DNA of 64,000 nucleotides from Breviolum minutum Mf 1.05b.01 (taxonomy: Eukaryota; Sar; Dinophyceae; Suessiales; Symbiodiniaceae), in the NCBI GenBank assembly GCA_000507305.1, contig DF241158.1:1-64000 (forward strand). Direction: 5' to 3'. Position numbers and translations under genes: made by a program. The notes under the pieces were generated by a model. It was not told the DNA's origin. It searched no databases and saw nothing but the letters and a program-made list of their open reading frames with translations. Every line of letters begins with the position of its first letter. Within the stretch, counting starts at the first letter, position 1. Below, one piece after another: positions 1-9,200 of this stretch.

Positions 1-24
1 AAGGGATCTTAGTGTGGATAAATT

Positions 25-537
25 TCACGGTAACGTCTTGAAATCATAGACAAACGGTACGCTTTGTTTTTTAAACTGTGCCATCCAATCTTGGCAAGTC
101 TTCCACCATGCTTTGACCTCCTCGATTCCAGCCCCACGATACCTTTTCTTGTCGTAAGGGTCTGTGCGGTTGCGTCTGGCGGCCTTGTCAAAGAGCAGAG
201 CATCGAGTTCTTCTTTGGATTTCCCCGTGGGTGCATTGACGTACATTCGGTCAAGCAGCACCCCACCATAACTTGACCTCCCTCCAGAGATGTTGGGCCT
301 GCAGCCTTCGCCGCTCTTTGCTGAATACCTGTGCTGAGATTTCCTCTGCGAGGGTGCCCCCGGGTTGTTAAGGGCAGGCCAAAGGTTCTTCTGCGATAGC
401 ATGAAATTCAGCCAGTCATCAGCATCTTGGCGGCCTGGCAGCATGATACCAACTGGAGCGCCCTGCCATGCCGCAGAATACTTCTGCGAATACACGTCAC
501 AAAGGATACCCTCCTGTAACACCCCATAGCTTTCCAA
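25..537 (-). pseudogene. LINE C-terminal coding fragment
   Basis: In frame with 544-876 across a TAA codon. It encodes about 170 basic residues with several Trp and Tyr (EEVKAWWKTCQDWMAQFKKQ) and ends in a natural-looking stop at 25. It is probably the C-terminus of the LINE polyprotein, with the 3' UTR and tail running off the left edge of the window. I do not recognise the domain. Confidence 0.5.
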
Positions 538-543
538 GAGAGC

Positions 544-876
544 TTAGTCATCCAGTTCAAGCCAGAAGACCCTACTGCTAACATCAAGCACCGGCACAAT
601 TGTAGCACCTGGCAATGACCATTGCCTGATCTTGTACTTCACTTCAGTGCTGTGAGTCTCCTCCATTGCCTCTATTGCATCATTGGATCCAGAAGGCCCT
701 TGACTATTTTGGTGCCAAGAATGCACTCTGGACCACGTCTGGGGAGGCCCTGAGACGGACCGACCATGCTGCGGGTCGGTGGACTCTCTTGATGGGGGCG
801 ACCAGCTGAATAGTCTCTCAGACACCATCGGCGCCCAGCAGGCTGGAAACCAGACATAAAGCGTGACCCAAACCAT
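544..876 (-). pseudogene. LINE 3' coding fragment ending at an in-frame stop
   Basis: This frame overlaps the previous one from 876 down and is likely the true frame from about 700 down, where it reads VKYKIRQWSLPGATIVPVLD. A TAA at 544-546 interrupts it, yet the same frame stays open on the other side (25-537). The stop therefore looks like a point nonsense change in one continuous ORF. No domain is recognised. Confidence 0.45.
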
Positions 877-1175
877 TGGGTAAATCCACCTCGATCATTC
901 GGGTGAGGCGTACCAGCATGGTACTTCTTTCCCTTCTGCTCCTTGTTTTCCCTACATATGACCTTGACCAACCCCGTGCAACCACGAGCCCTTTCAGAGG
1001 AGGGGCTCGGTCGGATGCGTCTTGCACTGTTCAAGAATTCCCGGTACAACGGCAAAACCCAGAACTTAGGTGTGAGAAGAAGTTGAGTATCTTTGTCAAA
1101 GAGGATCTTCGAGTCATGGCCCAGTATACTTCGCATGCGACCTAATGGCCTGAATGCCAAACCGAGTAGCTTCAA
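672..1175 (-). pseudogene. LINE region downstream of RT, frameshifted
   Basis: Open for 167 codons directly after the RT frame. The first part (LKLLGLAFRPLGRMRSILGH and following) reads like protein and continues the RT C-terminal region; the later part is rich in R, G, P and S and may be out of frame. No domain is recognised. The position would suit a LINE thumb or C-terminal domain. Confidence 0.45.
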
Positions 1176-1747
1176 TTCGTCGTAGGGGCGAAAGATCTCA
1201 ATGCCACATTACAGAGGATATGAGACTTGCTTTTACACGCGCAGTCAAGGGTTGCAAACGACCCAAGTCTGTGCATGTGGCTACCCTCATTCATCTCATT
1301 AATTTGTTGGTGGTATTGCTGCAGCCCTTGAGCATTTGGCGGAGTGCCAGTAGGTGTTCCTTTCCTAACTAAGACAGTGTTATATCCTCTCTGCATGTTA
1401 GCCAAAAGAGCAGCCATAGCCGTAGGAAATGGCTTAGTCAACAACAGTCCCGGCCAAGCGGCATCAACTGAAGCGCTGAGGCACTTGCGGGGAAAGGCAC
1501 GATTGTTGATGACGACCCCAGCAAAGTAGCAGGCATGTGGATCGATCACGAAGCCAGCGGTTTGGAGTGCTTGATAACAAGATTCCACGTTTTCAATCCA
1601 GGCAAGGTCCTGCCCGTCTCCCGCAATTGTGGTGTCATCAACGTATCCTTGTACCGCCAACACCGCGGGGATCTGATTTTTATTTGGTAAAAAGGGGGTC
1701 CATGGCAAGGCAGAACAGGTAGACGGAAAAGGAACGACCCATGTCAA
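1172..1747 (-). pseudogene. LINE reverse transcriptase, motif C (YVDD) and thumb
   Basis: VQGYVDDTTIAGDG (near 1640) is RT motif C with both catalytic aspartates intact. The frame overlaps the upstream RT frame by 68 bases; the likely switch point is about 1680-1690, where PFL(F) is followed by AVLAVQGYVDD. Downstream, residues such as GFVIDPHACYFAGVVI match the region after motif C (the D/E block). The frame ends at 1172 and coding seems to continue in the frame that opens at 1175. Confidence 0.8.
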
Positions 1748-2540
1748 CTCCCTGCCGGAGAGTCCTACTGGGCAACAACCTTCCTTGAACCTTGTGAGTT
1801 ACTCGACGATGAAAGAGTACAAATTTGGTGTATGCAATCAGCCAAGCTGGCGCTTTCCTAATCCTTAGCAAGGCTAATATCCAGTACGGATTGACCCTTT
1901 CAAAAGCCTTAGATAGATCAGCAAGCAAAACACAGGCAGAGCTGTCTCCATCAAGGATCCTTTGGATGCACGAGACAGCTTTTTGTGGTTCTTTAAAATA
2001 CGACATTACAGCCTGCGAGGGATGCATGAGATGTGCAGTATGGCGCATTACATATGCCGCAATGCTGCCATCGACCAACCGGTCAATGGTGTTAGGCATC
2101 CCGAGAGGACGAAAGTGATCAGCCATAGGACCCGCTTTAGCCTTCGGGATCCACACACCTACTTGCATTGGCGGGAGTGCAGTTCCACCAATGATGTCAT
2201 AGAAATAGCTGATTAATGCATCAACTGTAACACAGGGCAGTAATCGCCATGCGGAATAAGGAATGCCATCCGGTCCAGGAGCAGAATCTTTGGTGTGCAA
2301 CAGCGTAGATAAGAAATCTTTTGGCTTTGGAGGCTTCAGTGTGGGCCAAGAATATTGTTGTTCATACACCTCCAGGACCGGAGTCCAACTGTTGTCATAG
2401 TCAGTGGGTGCTAAAAACCAGAAGTCTCTTGTTGCAAGCATAGCTTCATCAAGATCAAGCGAGGTGACACACTGCTTTCCTTCCTTGCCATACACAGGTC
2501 CATAGTAAGCTCCAGTATGAAACATCGGAACCAATGGCAA
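1680..2540 (-). pseudogene. LINE reverse transcriptase, fingers and palm motifs 1-B
   Basis: The conserved blocks of a non-LTR reverse transcriptase run in order: SAPGPDGIPYSAWR (motif 0/1 region), HFRPLGMPNTIDRL (motif 2 region), VLLADLSKAFERV (motif A, first catalytic Asp) and LRQGVDMG (motif B). It follows the methyltransferase after a one-base frame change near 2553, so methyltransferase and RT were once parts of one polyprotein. It ends at a stop at 1680; the catalytic YVDD box is in the next frame. It would copy the element RNA at a nicked target site. Confidence 0.85.
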
Positions 2541-2550
2541 AACTATGGCA

Positions 2551-2982
2551 TCAATGGAAGTTATGGCTGCTCAATAACTTCAGGAAGGCTTTCCATTGCT
2601 CCAGGAAAGGAGGGGGAATGATGGTTTCCCATTGACATTGAGGAATGTTCTTGGTTCCAACCGCCATTTTCTTGGCAAAGTTACCCTTGCCATTCCAAAA
2701 AGCATAGTTCCAGACCAAAGCATGTGGCTGATATAATGTCCAAGACGCCCGTATGATTCCATTGGGAAGCGTGTCCCTGGTTCGAAGCAAGGGGGCGAAA
2801 GGAATCGTTTCCCCATCCTGCCTCAACAGTGGGCCAAATTGGTCTCCAAAAATCAATGCAGGAGAGGGGATACTTTCAACATCATCAAAGTTACGGAAGA
2901 AGTTTCGTCTCCTCGTAATTTGGTATCCAAAGTCAGAAGGGTTCCACAGGTATTTGTCAGGTGGCATTAGATCAATATTCAA
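2551..2982 (-). pseudogene. Methyltransferase C-terminal part, frameshifted
   Basis: This frame takes up exactly where the upstream methyltransferase frame stops. It has no ATG; the first codon used is TTG at 2982 and the match continues as LNIDLMPPDKYLW. TRRRNFFRNF corresponds to motif VIII (the QRxRxF region) of cytosine-5 methyltransferases. The following segment may be the target-recognition region. I cannot see a clear motif IX or X before the stop at 2551, so the C-terminal end of the domain is either divergent or lost. A single-base indel at about 2982 and another at about 2553 would join this stretch to the methyltransferase upstream and the reverse transcriptase downstream. Confidence 0.7.
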
Positions 2983-5900
2983 GCCCTGTAATGCATTTCA
3001 AGCATCGACGCAGCATTTTCTGCAAGAAATCGCACCGCCTGAGGACCACATAGTTGCTGAACTGTGAAAATGATGCAGAGGAAGACAAAAAATAATCGAC
3101 TGCAAGGTCCTGCTAACCCAAGGAGGCCTTTGTAGGGGCCAGCAAAGGTAAGATCTTGGCAAGGTGATCCACCTACTATAATCCACTTCAGACCAGGATA
3201 CGCCTCGATGGTACTTCTGAGGACTTGGCAGTTGCTAGCTATCAGTGAGTGTACGTCCTTGACATAAAGGGCAGCAGTCCCTTGTGGGGTAAGACTCCAC
3301 TGTTCATCTGCCCTGTAACCAAACTCAGCACATACAACTGCACGAACATCAATGTCATTTTCAGCAAGGATTGCTACCGCAGGAGCGTACCCAAGTTTTT
3401 TGGTAAGAGTCGGCACAACTGAGGAAACTCCATCAAAAAGTGTTATGACTCCGTAGCCACCATTTATTTGCGCCTGCCCCCTGGTCTCTTTTTGATCCAA
3501 TGCAATCTGTTGATCAGCAAGCGGCTGTTTCAATTCATTTTCTTTAGTGTTCTGACAGACTTTTTCTGTGAGATCTGAGTACTTGGCAGGATCAGTGTTG
3601 GCGGAAGCCCTGAGGCGGGCTGCACCCAAGCTTGGTCCTTGCTCTCTTTCTTGCATGGCATGCAAAGTGTGTAGATTTTGAAGCTGCGGCGGTCCAGAGA
3701 TTCTTCGTTTCTGGTCTTCAAGCGACCCGTGCTCCCCTGCCCTCAAGTCAAGATTAACCTCCCCAAAGGGCCGCTTGGCTTTTCTGGTTGGAGCATGAAT
3801 CATTACTTCATCATCAGACGTGAAACAACCAATAGGATCACTTAGCGGCACTTCACTCTGGACCTTCTTCTTTGAGTCAACAGCACCTTGTTGTTCGTCA
3901 TGATTTCCGCCCTTGCAGGGTACAGAAGCATCAAGCCCATTTTGTGGCAATTCAGTTTCCAATTCAATAGCTGCAGGATGGTGTTGTCCGCTGGAATCTT
4001 TCGGATGGCAGTCCTTGTCAACAATGATTGGGTTGACTTTTGTATCAGCTTCTTTGCTAAAGATGAGAGTAGATTCTCTCTTTTGGCCACCGCTTCGATC
4101 TGACTGCTGCCTCAGCACAGAAGCACTCTCCGCTTTTGATCTGCTGCTTTTAGTCCTCTCATCCCGCTTAGTAGCATCCACTTTCGCTCTCGGGGGTCTC
4201 GAGGAAGCTACATTCTTCCGACTAGTACTTCCGGATGGATGATCGCCGAGCAACTCAGTCTGGTCATGAAAGAAGGATTTAAGATTCCTGCCGGGAGATC
4301 CCAAACTCTTGAGTTTTGGCATCAGGAAGTTCCTCTGTCTATTAGATGTACTCCTTCCAGCAACCTGAATTGGCTTGGCTTGCCTCTCAACTCGAGGAAC
4401 TCGTCCCGCGACAATATCCAAGTCAGTAGTTCTAAGTACTGGCTTTTTGCTTGTCCCTGCAGTCAAGAGTAAGCCAGTGACTGATAAAGACCGATAAAGC
4501 TCAAGTGTGATTTTTTGAGCGCCCTTCAGGGAATCGTATGCCATTTGAGGCCTGCCTTGTGAGCATTCGACAAGCCAATAGTGTCGACTATCTTCAGCCG
4601 CTATGTTAGAGCATACCAAACCAACAACTTCAAGACCCAAATCCTGAATAGACGTGTCAGCAAGCAATGAAGCGGTATCACTCAGCAGTGGAAAGAAGTC
4701 CTGAAAGACAGGATATGGCCGAAATTCTAAATAAGCCCAAGGACCGAAGTTTTCAACAGTTGGCAAAAATTCATCTCTGTCGCATGTAGACGCATGCCAA
4801 TTATTTGGAGAAGAGCTGACAAATGGGGTCGCCTTTTCAAGCGTTGTTTTAAGGTCAACCCATTCATCACTTTTCCAGGTGACAGCTGTTGAAAAAATTG
4901 GTGCAGCCCCAATAGCCTTTGCTTGACAAAAAGGGCAGGCAAGTGAAACCTGGGCAAAAAATTTATCACAGGCAATGGGCAAAAGTTCTACAATCGCTCT
5001 CAATGCAACAGTTGCATCACCAGCTAAATTAGGGGTGATCTTGCCAAGGTAAGACCCCGCTGCAAGGGCTAATTCCGCTCTAGTGAAAGGATAAGCGTTA
5101 AAAGAATCACTTTTAACAAACCATCCTTTAGAGATAGCAACGACCGCAGCCTGTCTGACATCAATGGAGACCATAGAGTCTTGCCATGGTGCGAGTGCAA
5201 TCATTCTGAGAGCAACTGTGAAGAAACACAGTGTTGAATCCATGGCCAGCAAAACCTGAACAGCGAATTTTTCAATGTCATTTCTTTTCTGATTTGGCAC
5301 CCCTGAGAGCCACTTCTCTCCAGCATCCCTGACAAGCTGCACAGCTTCTGCCTGGATTTGAATTTCTTTTGCAAGGATGACTTCATTGATCCTTTTCTCT
5401 TCTTCATTAATGATGCTTTCTAGGTCAATCATAGGCACATCAGTTGCTTGATTCTTGACACCAGTAGCGACATCTTGGGGTTCCTTCCCTGCCATTATCG
5501 AATTTGGAATTCCTGCCCTACGCAGAGGATATCTGGCTGCTGGTGCTTTGCCTCCCTTGGGCAGAAAGAAGTCACTCAGGATACTACTATCCTTTCCTCC
5601 TTTTGATGGTTTTCTAACCATATCTTTGAGAGGGGACGACTTATGCTTACTAGGTGGTAAGGACTTGCTATTTCCGTTACCAACTTTGTGCTTGCTGGGA
5701 GTACTAGGAAATTGTCCAACACTTTTGGACCTCCGCGTTTTGGGCATGTCTTTGTCATACTGGTCTAAAGGAGTGATTAGAGGTGTTCTTTCTAAATTGT
5801 AAACGCTAGGCTTGGCAGTTAAAGCTTCATTCGGAGTAGTAGGATTTGCACAATAAGTCGCAACATGGTGGGTACAATTAGCATCAGTTTGCTTGTTTTC

Positions 5901-6959
5901 GGAAACGTTAACTTGTGACCTAGCATTTTGCTTAGGAGGAAGGGAATCTCCAAGCATAGAAATCTTGGCGCTTTGGTCAAGAGTTTGCGTAATACTTGTA
6001 AGTATTCTCTTCCCTTCAATCACCAATTGAACAGGAGAAGGCCCCTCACCTTCCTGCTGACAGTTTCCAATGGCAGTATTGGTGTCTTCAGGGATTTCAG
6101 TGATAACTTCCAATATTTGTTTTTTGCCATCATCATTCCTCCCTGAATCTTCATCCTCTCGAACAAGTGTAGGAGGTCTTTCCAATTCCAAATGTGATTT
6201 TTTGGGAGGGTCATCATTCTTACCAACTTCACTCGACTTAGCCTCTTGAGTAAGGCAAACAGGTTCTTCTGCAGGACTACCAACTCCACAGGATTTGGAA
6301 TGTTGGTTGGGAGGCCATGTAGCAGTGGGGGTAATAATCTCTTCACTATAGCCTTCATGGCACATGAATGGGGTGTTGGCATTAGGTCCCGTACCACCTG
6401 AAGCAGCGGGAGGAACTTTCGCTTTGCTCGTATTTCCTTTTTCTTGTTCATCAGCATTGGCTTCACACGAGACCTTCGGTGTGCTCTTCGTTTCGGTGAT
6501 TGGTTTAGGCAACGGTGTATTGGTGTCTAACGAAAGGCTACTCTGGAGGGCTTGACTAAGCTCAGCAACATTTGTATCGTTGACTCCAAGAGCAGTAGGC
6601 TGTGTGACGATTGATTGGCTCTGCCTAGGTGAAGAAGCTACCGGTATTTTGGCAAGGATCTCAATGTGTCTACTGGGAGTACACACCAATTCCAGCTTGA
6701 TTCCTTTAGGCTTCGTGTAGGCATGACACTTCAACAGCTCCGTACTGCTGACAAAAAGCCCTCTGCTCCCCTTCACAATTTTACCAATGTTGACAGGTGT
6801 AAGATCCGAGCTGCACACACTAAGTACATATGCAACTGGAGTCTGGCACCTGAAATCATTGGGGATAGGCGGATCCTGAATATAGGAGTCGTATGATTCT
6901 TGGAGTTCATCTTGCAATTCAGGAAAGCTACCACTATTTTTATGAGGGTGCACATACAC
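2979..6959 (-). CDS. LINE polyprotein N-terminal part ending in a DNMT3-like cytosine-5 methyltransferase
   Basis: 1326 codons, with no ATG at the 5' end (opens at GTG, 6959), consistent with continuation from ORF1 by a frame change. Residues 60-560 are polar and low in complexity, rich in S, T, P and K. Residues about 560-890 look folded and hold a possible zinc site (CPFC near 5 kb, then H and C). A basic, disordered stretch follows. From residue 1164 comes a cytosine-5 methyltransferase: motif I as ITLFDG (1172-1177), motif IV as GGSPCQDLTFAG (about 1263-1274) with the catalytic Cys of PCQ near 3160, and motif VI as ENAASM (1314-1319). The spacing and the RLFFVF after motif IV resemble DNMT3. 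Motif VI reads ENA, not the usual ENV. The frame ends at a stop just after motif VI, and the rest of the domain lies in another frame (2551-2982). Confidence 0.85.
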   Translation of the reverse strand: MYVHPHKNSGSFPELQDELQESYDSYIQDPPIPNDFRCQTPVAYVLSVCSSDLTPVNIGKIVKGSRGLFVSSTELLKCHAYTKPKGIKLELVCTPSRHIEILAKIPVASSPRQSQSIVTQPTALGVNDTNVAELSQALQSSLSLDTNTPLPKPITETKSTPKVSCEANADEQEKGNTSKAKVPPAASGGTGPNANTPFMCHEGYSEEIITPTATWPPNQHSKSCGVGSPAEEPVCLTQEAKSSEVGKNDDPPKKSHLELERPPTLVREDEDSGRNDDGKKQILEVITEIPEDTNTAIGNCQQEGEGPSPVQLVIEGKRILTSITQTLDQSAKISMLGDSLPPKQNARSQVNVSENKQTDANCTHHVATYCANPTTPNEALTAKPSVYNLERTPLITPLDQYDKDMPKTRRSKSVGQFPSTPSKHKVGNGNSKSLPPSKHKSSPLKDMVRKPSKGGKDSSILSDFFLPKGGKAPAARYPLRRAGIPNSIMAGKEPQDVATGVKNQATDVPMIDLESIINEEEKRINEVILAKEIQIQAEAVQLVRDAGEKWLSGVPNQKRNDIEKFAVQVLLAMDSTLCFFTVALRMIALAPWQDSMVSIDVRQAAVVAISKGWFVKSDSFNAYPFTRAELALAAGSYLGKITPNLAGDATVALRAIVELLPIACDKFFAQVSLACPFCQAKAIGAAPIFSTAVTWKSDEWVDLKTTLEKATPFVSSSPNNWHASTCDRDEFLPTVENFGPWAYLEFRPYPVFQDFFPLLSDTASLLADTSIQDLGLEVVGLVCSNIAAEDSRHYWLVECSQGRPQMAYDSLKGAQKITLELYRSLSVTGLLLTAGTSKKPVLRTTDLDIVAGRVPRVERQAKPIQVAGRSTSNRQRNFLMPKLKSLGSPGRNLKSFFHDQTELLGDHPSGSTSRKNVASSRPPRAKVDATKRDERTKSSRSKAESASVLRQQSDRSGGQKRESTLIFSKEADTKVNPIIVDKDCHPKDSSGQHHPAAIELETELPQNGLDASVPCKGGNHDEQQGAVDSKKKVQSEVPLSDPIGCFTSDDEVMIHAPTRKAKRPFGEVNLDLRAGEHGSLEDQKRRISGPPQLQNLHTLHAMQEREQGPSLGAARLRASANTDPAKYSDLTEKVCQNTKENELKQPLADQQIALDQKETRGQAQINGGYGVITLFDGVSSVVPTLTKKLGYAPAVAILAENDIDVRAVVCAEFGYRADEQWSLTPQGTAALYVKDVHSLIASNCQVLRSTIEAYPGLKWIIVGGSPCQDLTFAGPYKGLLGLAGPCSRLFFVFLCIIFTVQQLCGPQAVRFLAENAASMLEMHYRA

Positions 6960-8554
6960 CTATCCACAGTAACTTCACCATTGATGAACAAAATAGGAAA
7001 TTGTGAAATTTCACAAGTACCAATATATCTGACTCCTTGATGAATTACAGGAAATTCGTGCAGTAGTGATATTCGCTGAAGCGATGCAAAATTGTGCTCA
7101 ACATGCGCGATAAAATTTGATCTGTCTTTTCGTTCTGAGGGGGCCAATCTTGCAGCATTCTTCCAATGCTCATGCATCGTTTCCTCAGCAGGGGGTCGAA
7201 TAGACCCAGTTTGAAGGTATGCAAAAGGCCTAGCATGTTCGACAAGTATCACTTCATCATCGAGGGTCATCTTGGTAGGAAGCGCTTTCTCCGATTTGGC
7301 TGGGATATGGGATTGCATGTACCAATCGGTGTTGTTTTCCTCATCAAAGCACAAAACTTTTTGCGGACATGTTCCTTGAAGATTTTCCCAGATCCAAGTT
7401 CCAAACTCGTCTTCCTCTCTTTGGAATCTTTCAATCCTCTGTAATTCACTCAACTTTATTTGTGCAGGAACGCTGCTTAAGGCAGATATTCTACCCCAAG
7501 TGACGTTGATCTTGGTCAGTTCCCGGTCAGCTTTTGCATTACTGTACCCATCCTCTCCAGGATTAATGAAGGACACACTAAAGGCTCCTTGTGTCATGGA
7601 TGTGGGGATAGGTATTTCAGCGTATTGAAAAAGCCTAACCAAAGTGGCACTAGAAACCCCATTGAGGTCAAGTACAACACTTCTAGGAGTAGGGAAATGA
7701 AAGTCAATTCTACATTGGGTCAAATGCACAGCAAGATCAAGGATTTGCGCATCATCAAAAGACTGGAGAAACAGAACACTTCTTTCTATTCTCCTCACCG
7801 CTTTCCAATCAATTCCTGATTTGACCTGGATGACGCTGGCAGGAAAATCTTCACAATATTCCCGAAGTTGTGATATGAGATGGGAAAAAGCCCCTCTCAA
7901 ATCTCTTCTGTCTCTGGGGTCAGAAGTGAAGGTGAGAGGGAGGTTATTTCCACTACTGGAAACTTCAACACAGCTGTTTTTCTTAGTTGACATACGACTG
8001 AGTGGTCCTCCTTTTTCCCTGAGGAGTTCTTTGATATCAGGTATTTCAACAATAGTTTTGGGCAGTAAGGTTTCAAAGCTTTCACCTGACCTGCACCCCC
8101 ACAGCAGATCGAAGGATTCAACCTGTTCGTTGGTGACAGTGACGAGATAGGGAATGAAAGCTTGCTTCTTCCTGAAAGTGCCAGGGGGCAATTCAGTTAG
8201 ATAAGTAGCTTTAGAAACAAAGCTAAGCTCCGTACGAAACTTGTTCATGATATCAAGAGCAAACATACAAGGATCACAGTATGAGTTGACAGCCAAGACA
8301 ATCTCAACGGAAAACTTTTGATACAAAGACTGTTTACAGAGCCTTTTAACAAAACTTATGTTGGGAAAGACAGCAATCGTTGATCCTACTTCACAAGTGA
8401 ACAGTTCCGCCAGACGATCTTGCGAACTTATGAAGAGTTCTGCATCCGTTCTCACTCCACTTGGTGTGTGACAAAGCACAGTTTTCCTGTGATTCTTACA
8501 ATCCATACTTAGAGCATCAATAACAGTTTGTTGCGTCTTGACGTTGATACTCAT
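6773..8554 (-). CDS. LINE ORF1 (593 codons, unknown fold)
   Basis: First ORF of the LINE. It opens with an ATG at 8554 (protein MSINVKTQQTVIDALS) some 500 bases downstream of the spliced-leader relics, so it is the natural first start codon. It is a mixed, soluble-looking protein with no signal peptide, no membrane segment and no motif I recognise. From residue 540 onward it overlaps the next ORF by 187 bases in another frame. The sequence after about VTVDR (around 6961) looks less protein-like than the alternative frame, so the real protein probably switches frame there, by a one-base indel or by ribosomal frameshifting. Its place upstream of the enzyme ORF suggests the RNA-binding role usual for LINE ORF1 proteins, but nothing in the sequence proves it. 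Confidence 0.7.
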   Translation of the reverse strand: MSINVKTQQTVIDALSMDCKNHRKTVLCHTPSGVRTDAELFISSQDRLAELFTCEVGSTIAVFPNISFVKRLCKQSLYQKFSVEIVLAVNSYCDPCMFALDIMNKFRTELSFVSKATYLTELPPGTFRKKQAFIPYLVTVTNEQVESFDLLWGCRSGESFETLLPKTIVEIPDIKELLREKGGPLSRMSTKKNSCVEVSSSGNNLPLTFTSDPRDRRDLRGAFSHLISQLREYCEDFPASVIQVKSGIDWKAVRRIERSVLFLQSFDDAQILDLAVHLTQCRIDFHFPTPRSVVLDLNGVSSATLVRLFQYAEIPIPTSMTQGAFSVSFINPGEDGYSNAKADRELTKINVTWGRISALSSVPAQIKLSELQRIERFQREEDEFGTWIWENLQGTCPQKVLCFDEENNTDWYMQSHIPAKSEKALPTKMTLDDEVILVEHARPFAYLQTGSIRPPAEETMHEHWKNAARLAPSERKDRSNFIAHVEHNFASLQRISLLHEFPVIHQGVRYIGTCEISQFPILFINGEVTVDRCMCTLIKIVVAFLNCKMNSKNHTTPIFRIRLSPMISGARLQLHMYLVCAARILHLSTLVKL

Positions 8555-8706
8555 CTTGTCAGATTTTCTTTCAAATCAAAGCCAAGTTGCAAAGAGAGGG
8601 ACCTGCTGAGACACAGGGATCACTTCAACTTATGATTAACAATCAGACAAACAAAAACCAACCGGGTCAAATAACAACTTCCTCAAGACAAAACTCGAAA
8701 AGGAAT

Positions 8707-9174
8707 CCACTGAGACGTGGAGTCACTTCAAGTTAAGTCAAGTGAGCACAGATCTCAAAAAATTGTGAGATAACGATAAAAGATCCAAGCCAAGTGAAAT
8801 TCCTACGTCAAATTTCGTGAAGCACAAGGAAAAGACAAGAAAGTCCCAACTTTCAAGTCAATAATCAAACAAAAATTCACGAAACAAGAAAATCCCACTC
8901 GGACAAGTCCAATACCTGTTGGTATCAAGGTACAACCAGGAGCAGTAAGTCTCAGGAACCACTGAAGCGTGGTGCCAAACTTACCAACCAGTGAACCACT
9001 GAGACGTGGTGACTGGAAAAACTAACTACACTACCTGCCCACGAGGGTTTGAACCGAGATGGCGACTTGAGCCAAAGGCTACGGGTAAGTATCTAGGTAC
9101 AACCAGGAGCAATGAGTCTCAGGAACCACTGAAGCGTGGTGGCAAGTTACAACCAGGGAACCACTGAGATGTGG
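8707..9174. repeat. Five copies of a CCACTGA(G/A)(A/G)CGTGG hairpin box
   Basis: The 14-base box occurs at 8707, 8959, 8996, 9126 and 9161. The ends CCAC and GTGG are complementary, so each copy could form a small hairpin in the LINE 5' UTR transcript. Spacing is irregular outside the 167-bp unit. Function unknown. Confidence 0.55.
9066..9084 (-). other. Dinoflagellate spliced-leader relic
   Basis: CTTGAGCCAAAGGCTACGG is the reverse complement of the dinoflagellate spliced leader (CCGTAGCCATTTTGGCTCAAG) with two bases deleted. It lies upstream of the LINE ORFs on the strand of transcription, as expected if a trans-spliced mRNA had been reverse transcribed and integrated. Confidence 0.85.
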
Positions 9175-9200
9175 TGACTGGTACAATTAACTACGACTAC

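Noticed and set aside
9030-9065. GGTTCAAACCC on the minus strand next to a leader relic, like a tRNA B box
   Set aside because: No T-stem pairing and no A box at the right distance; not a tRNA gene.
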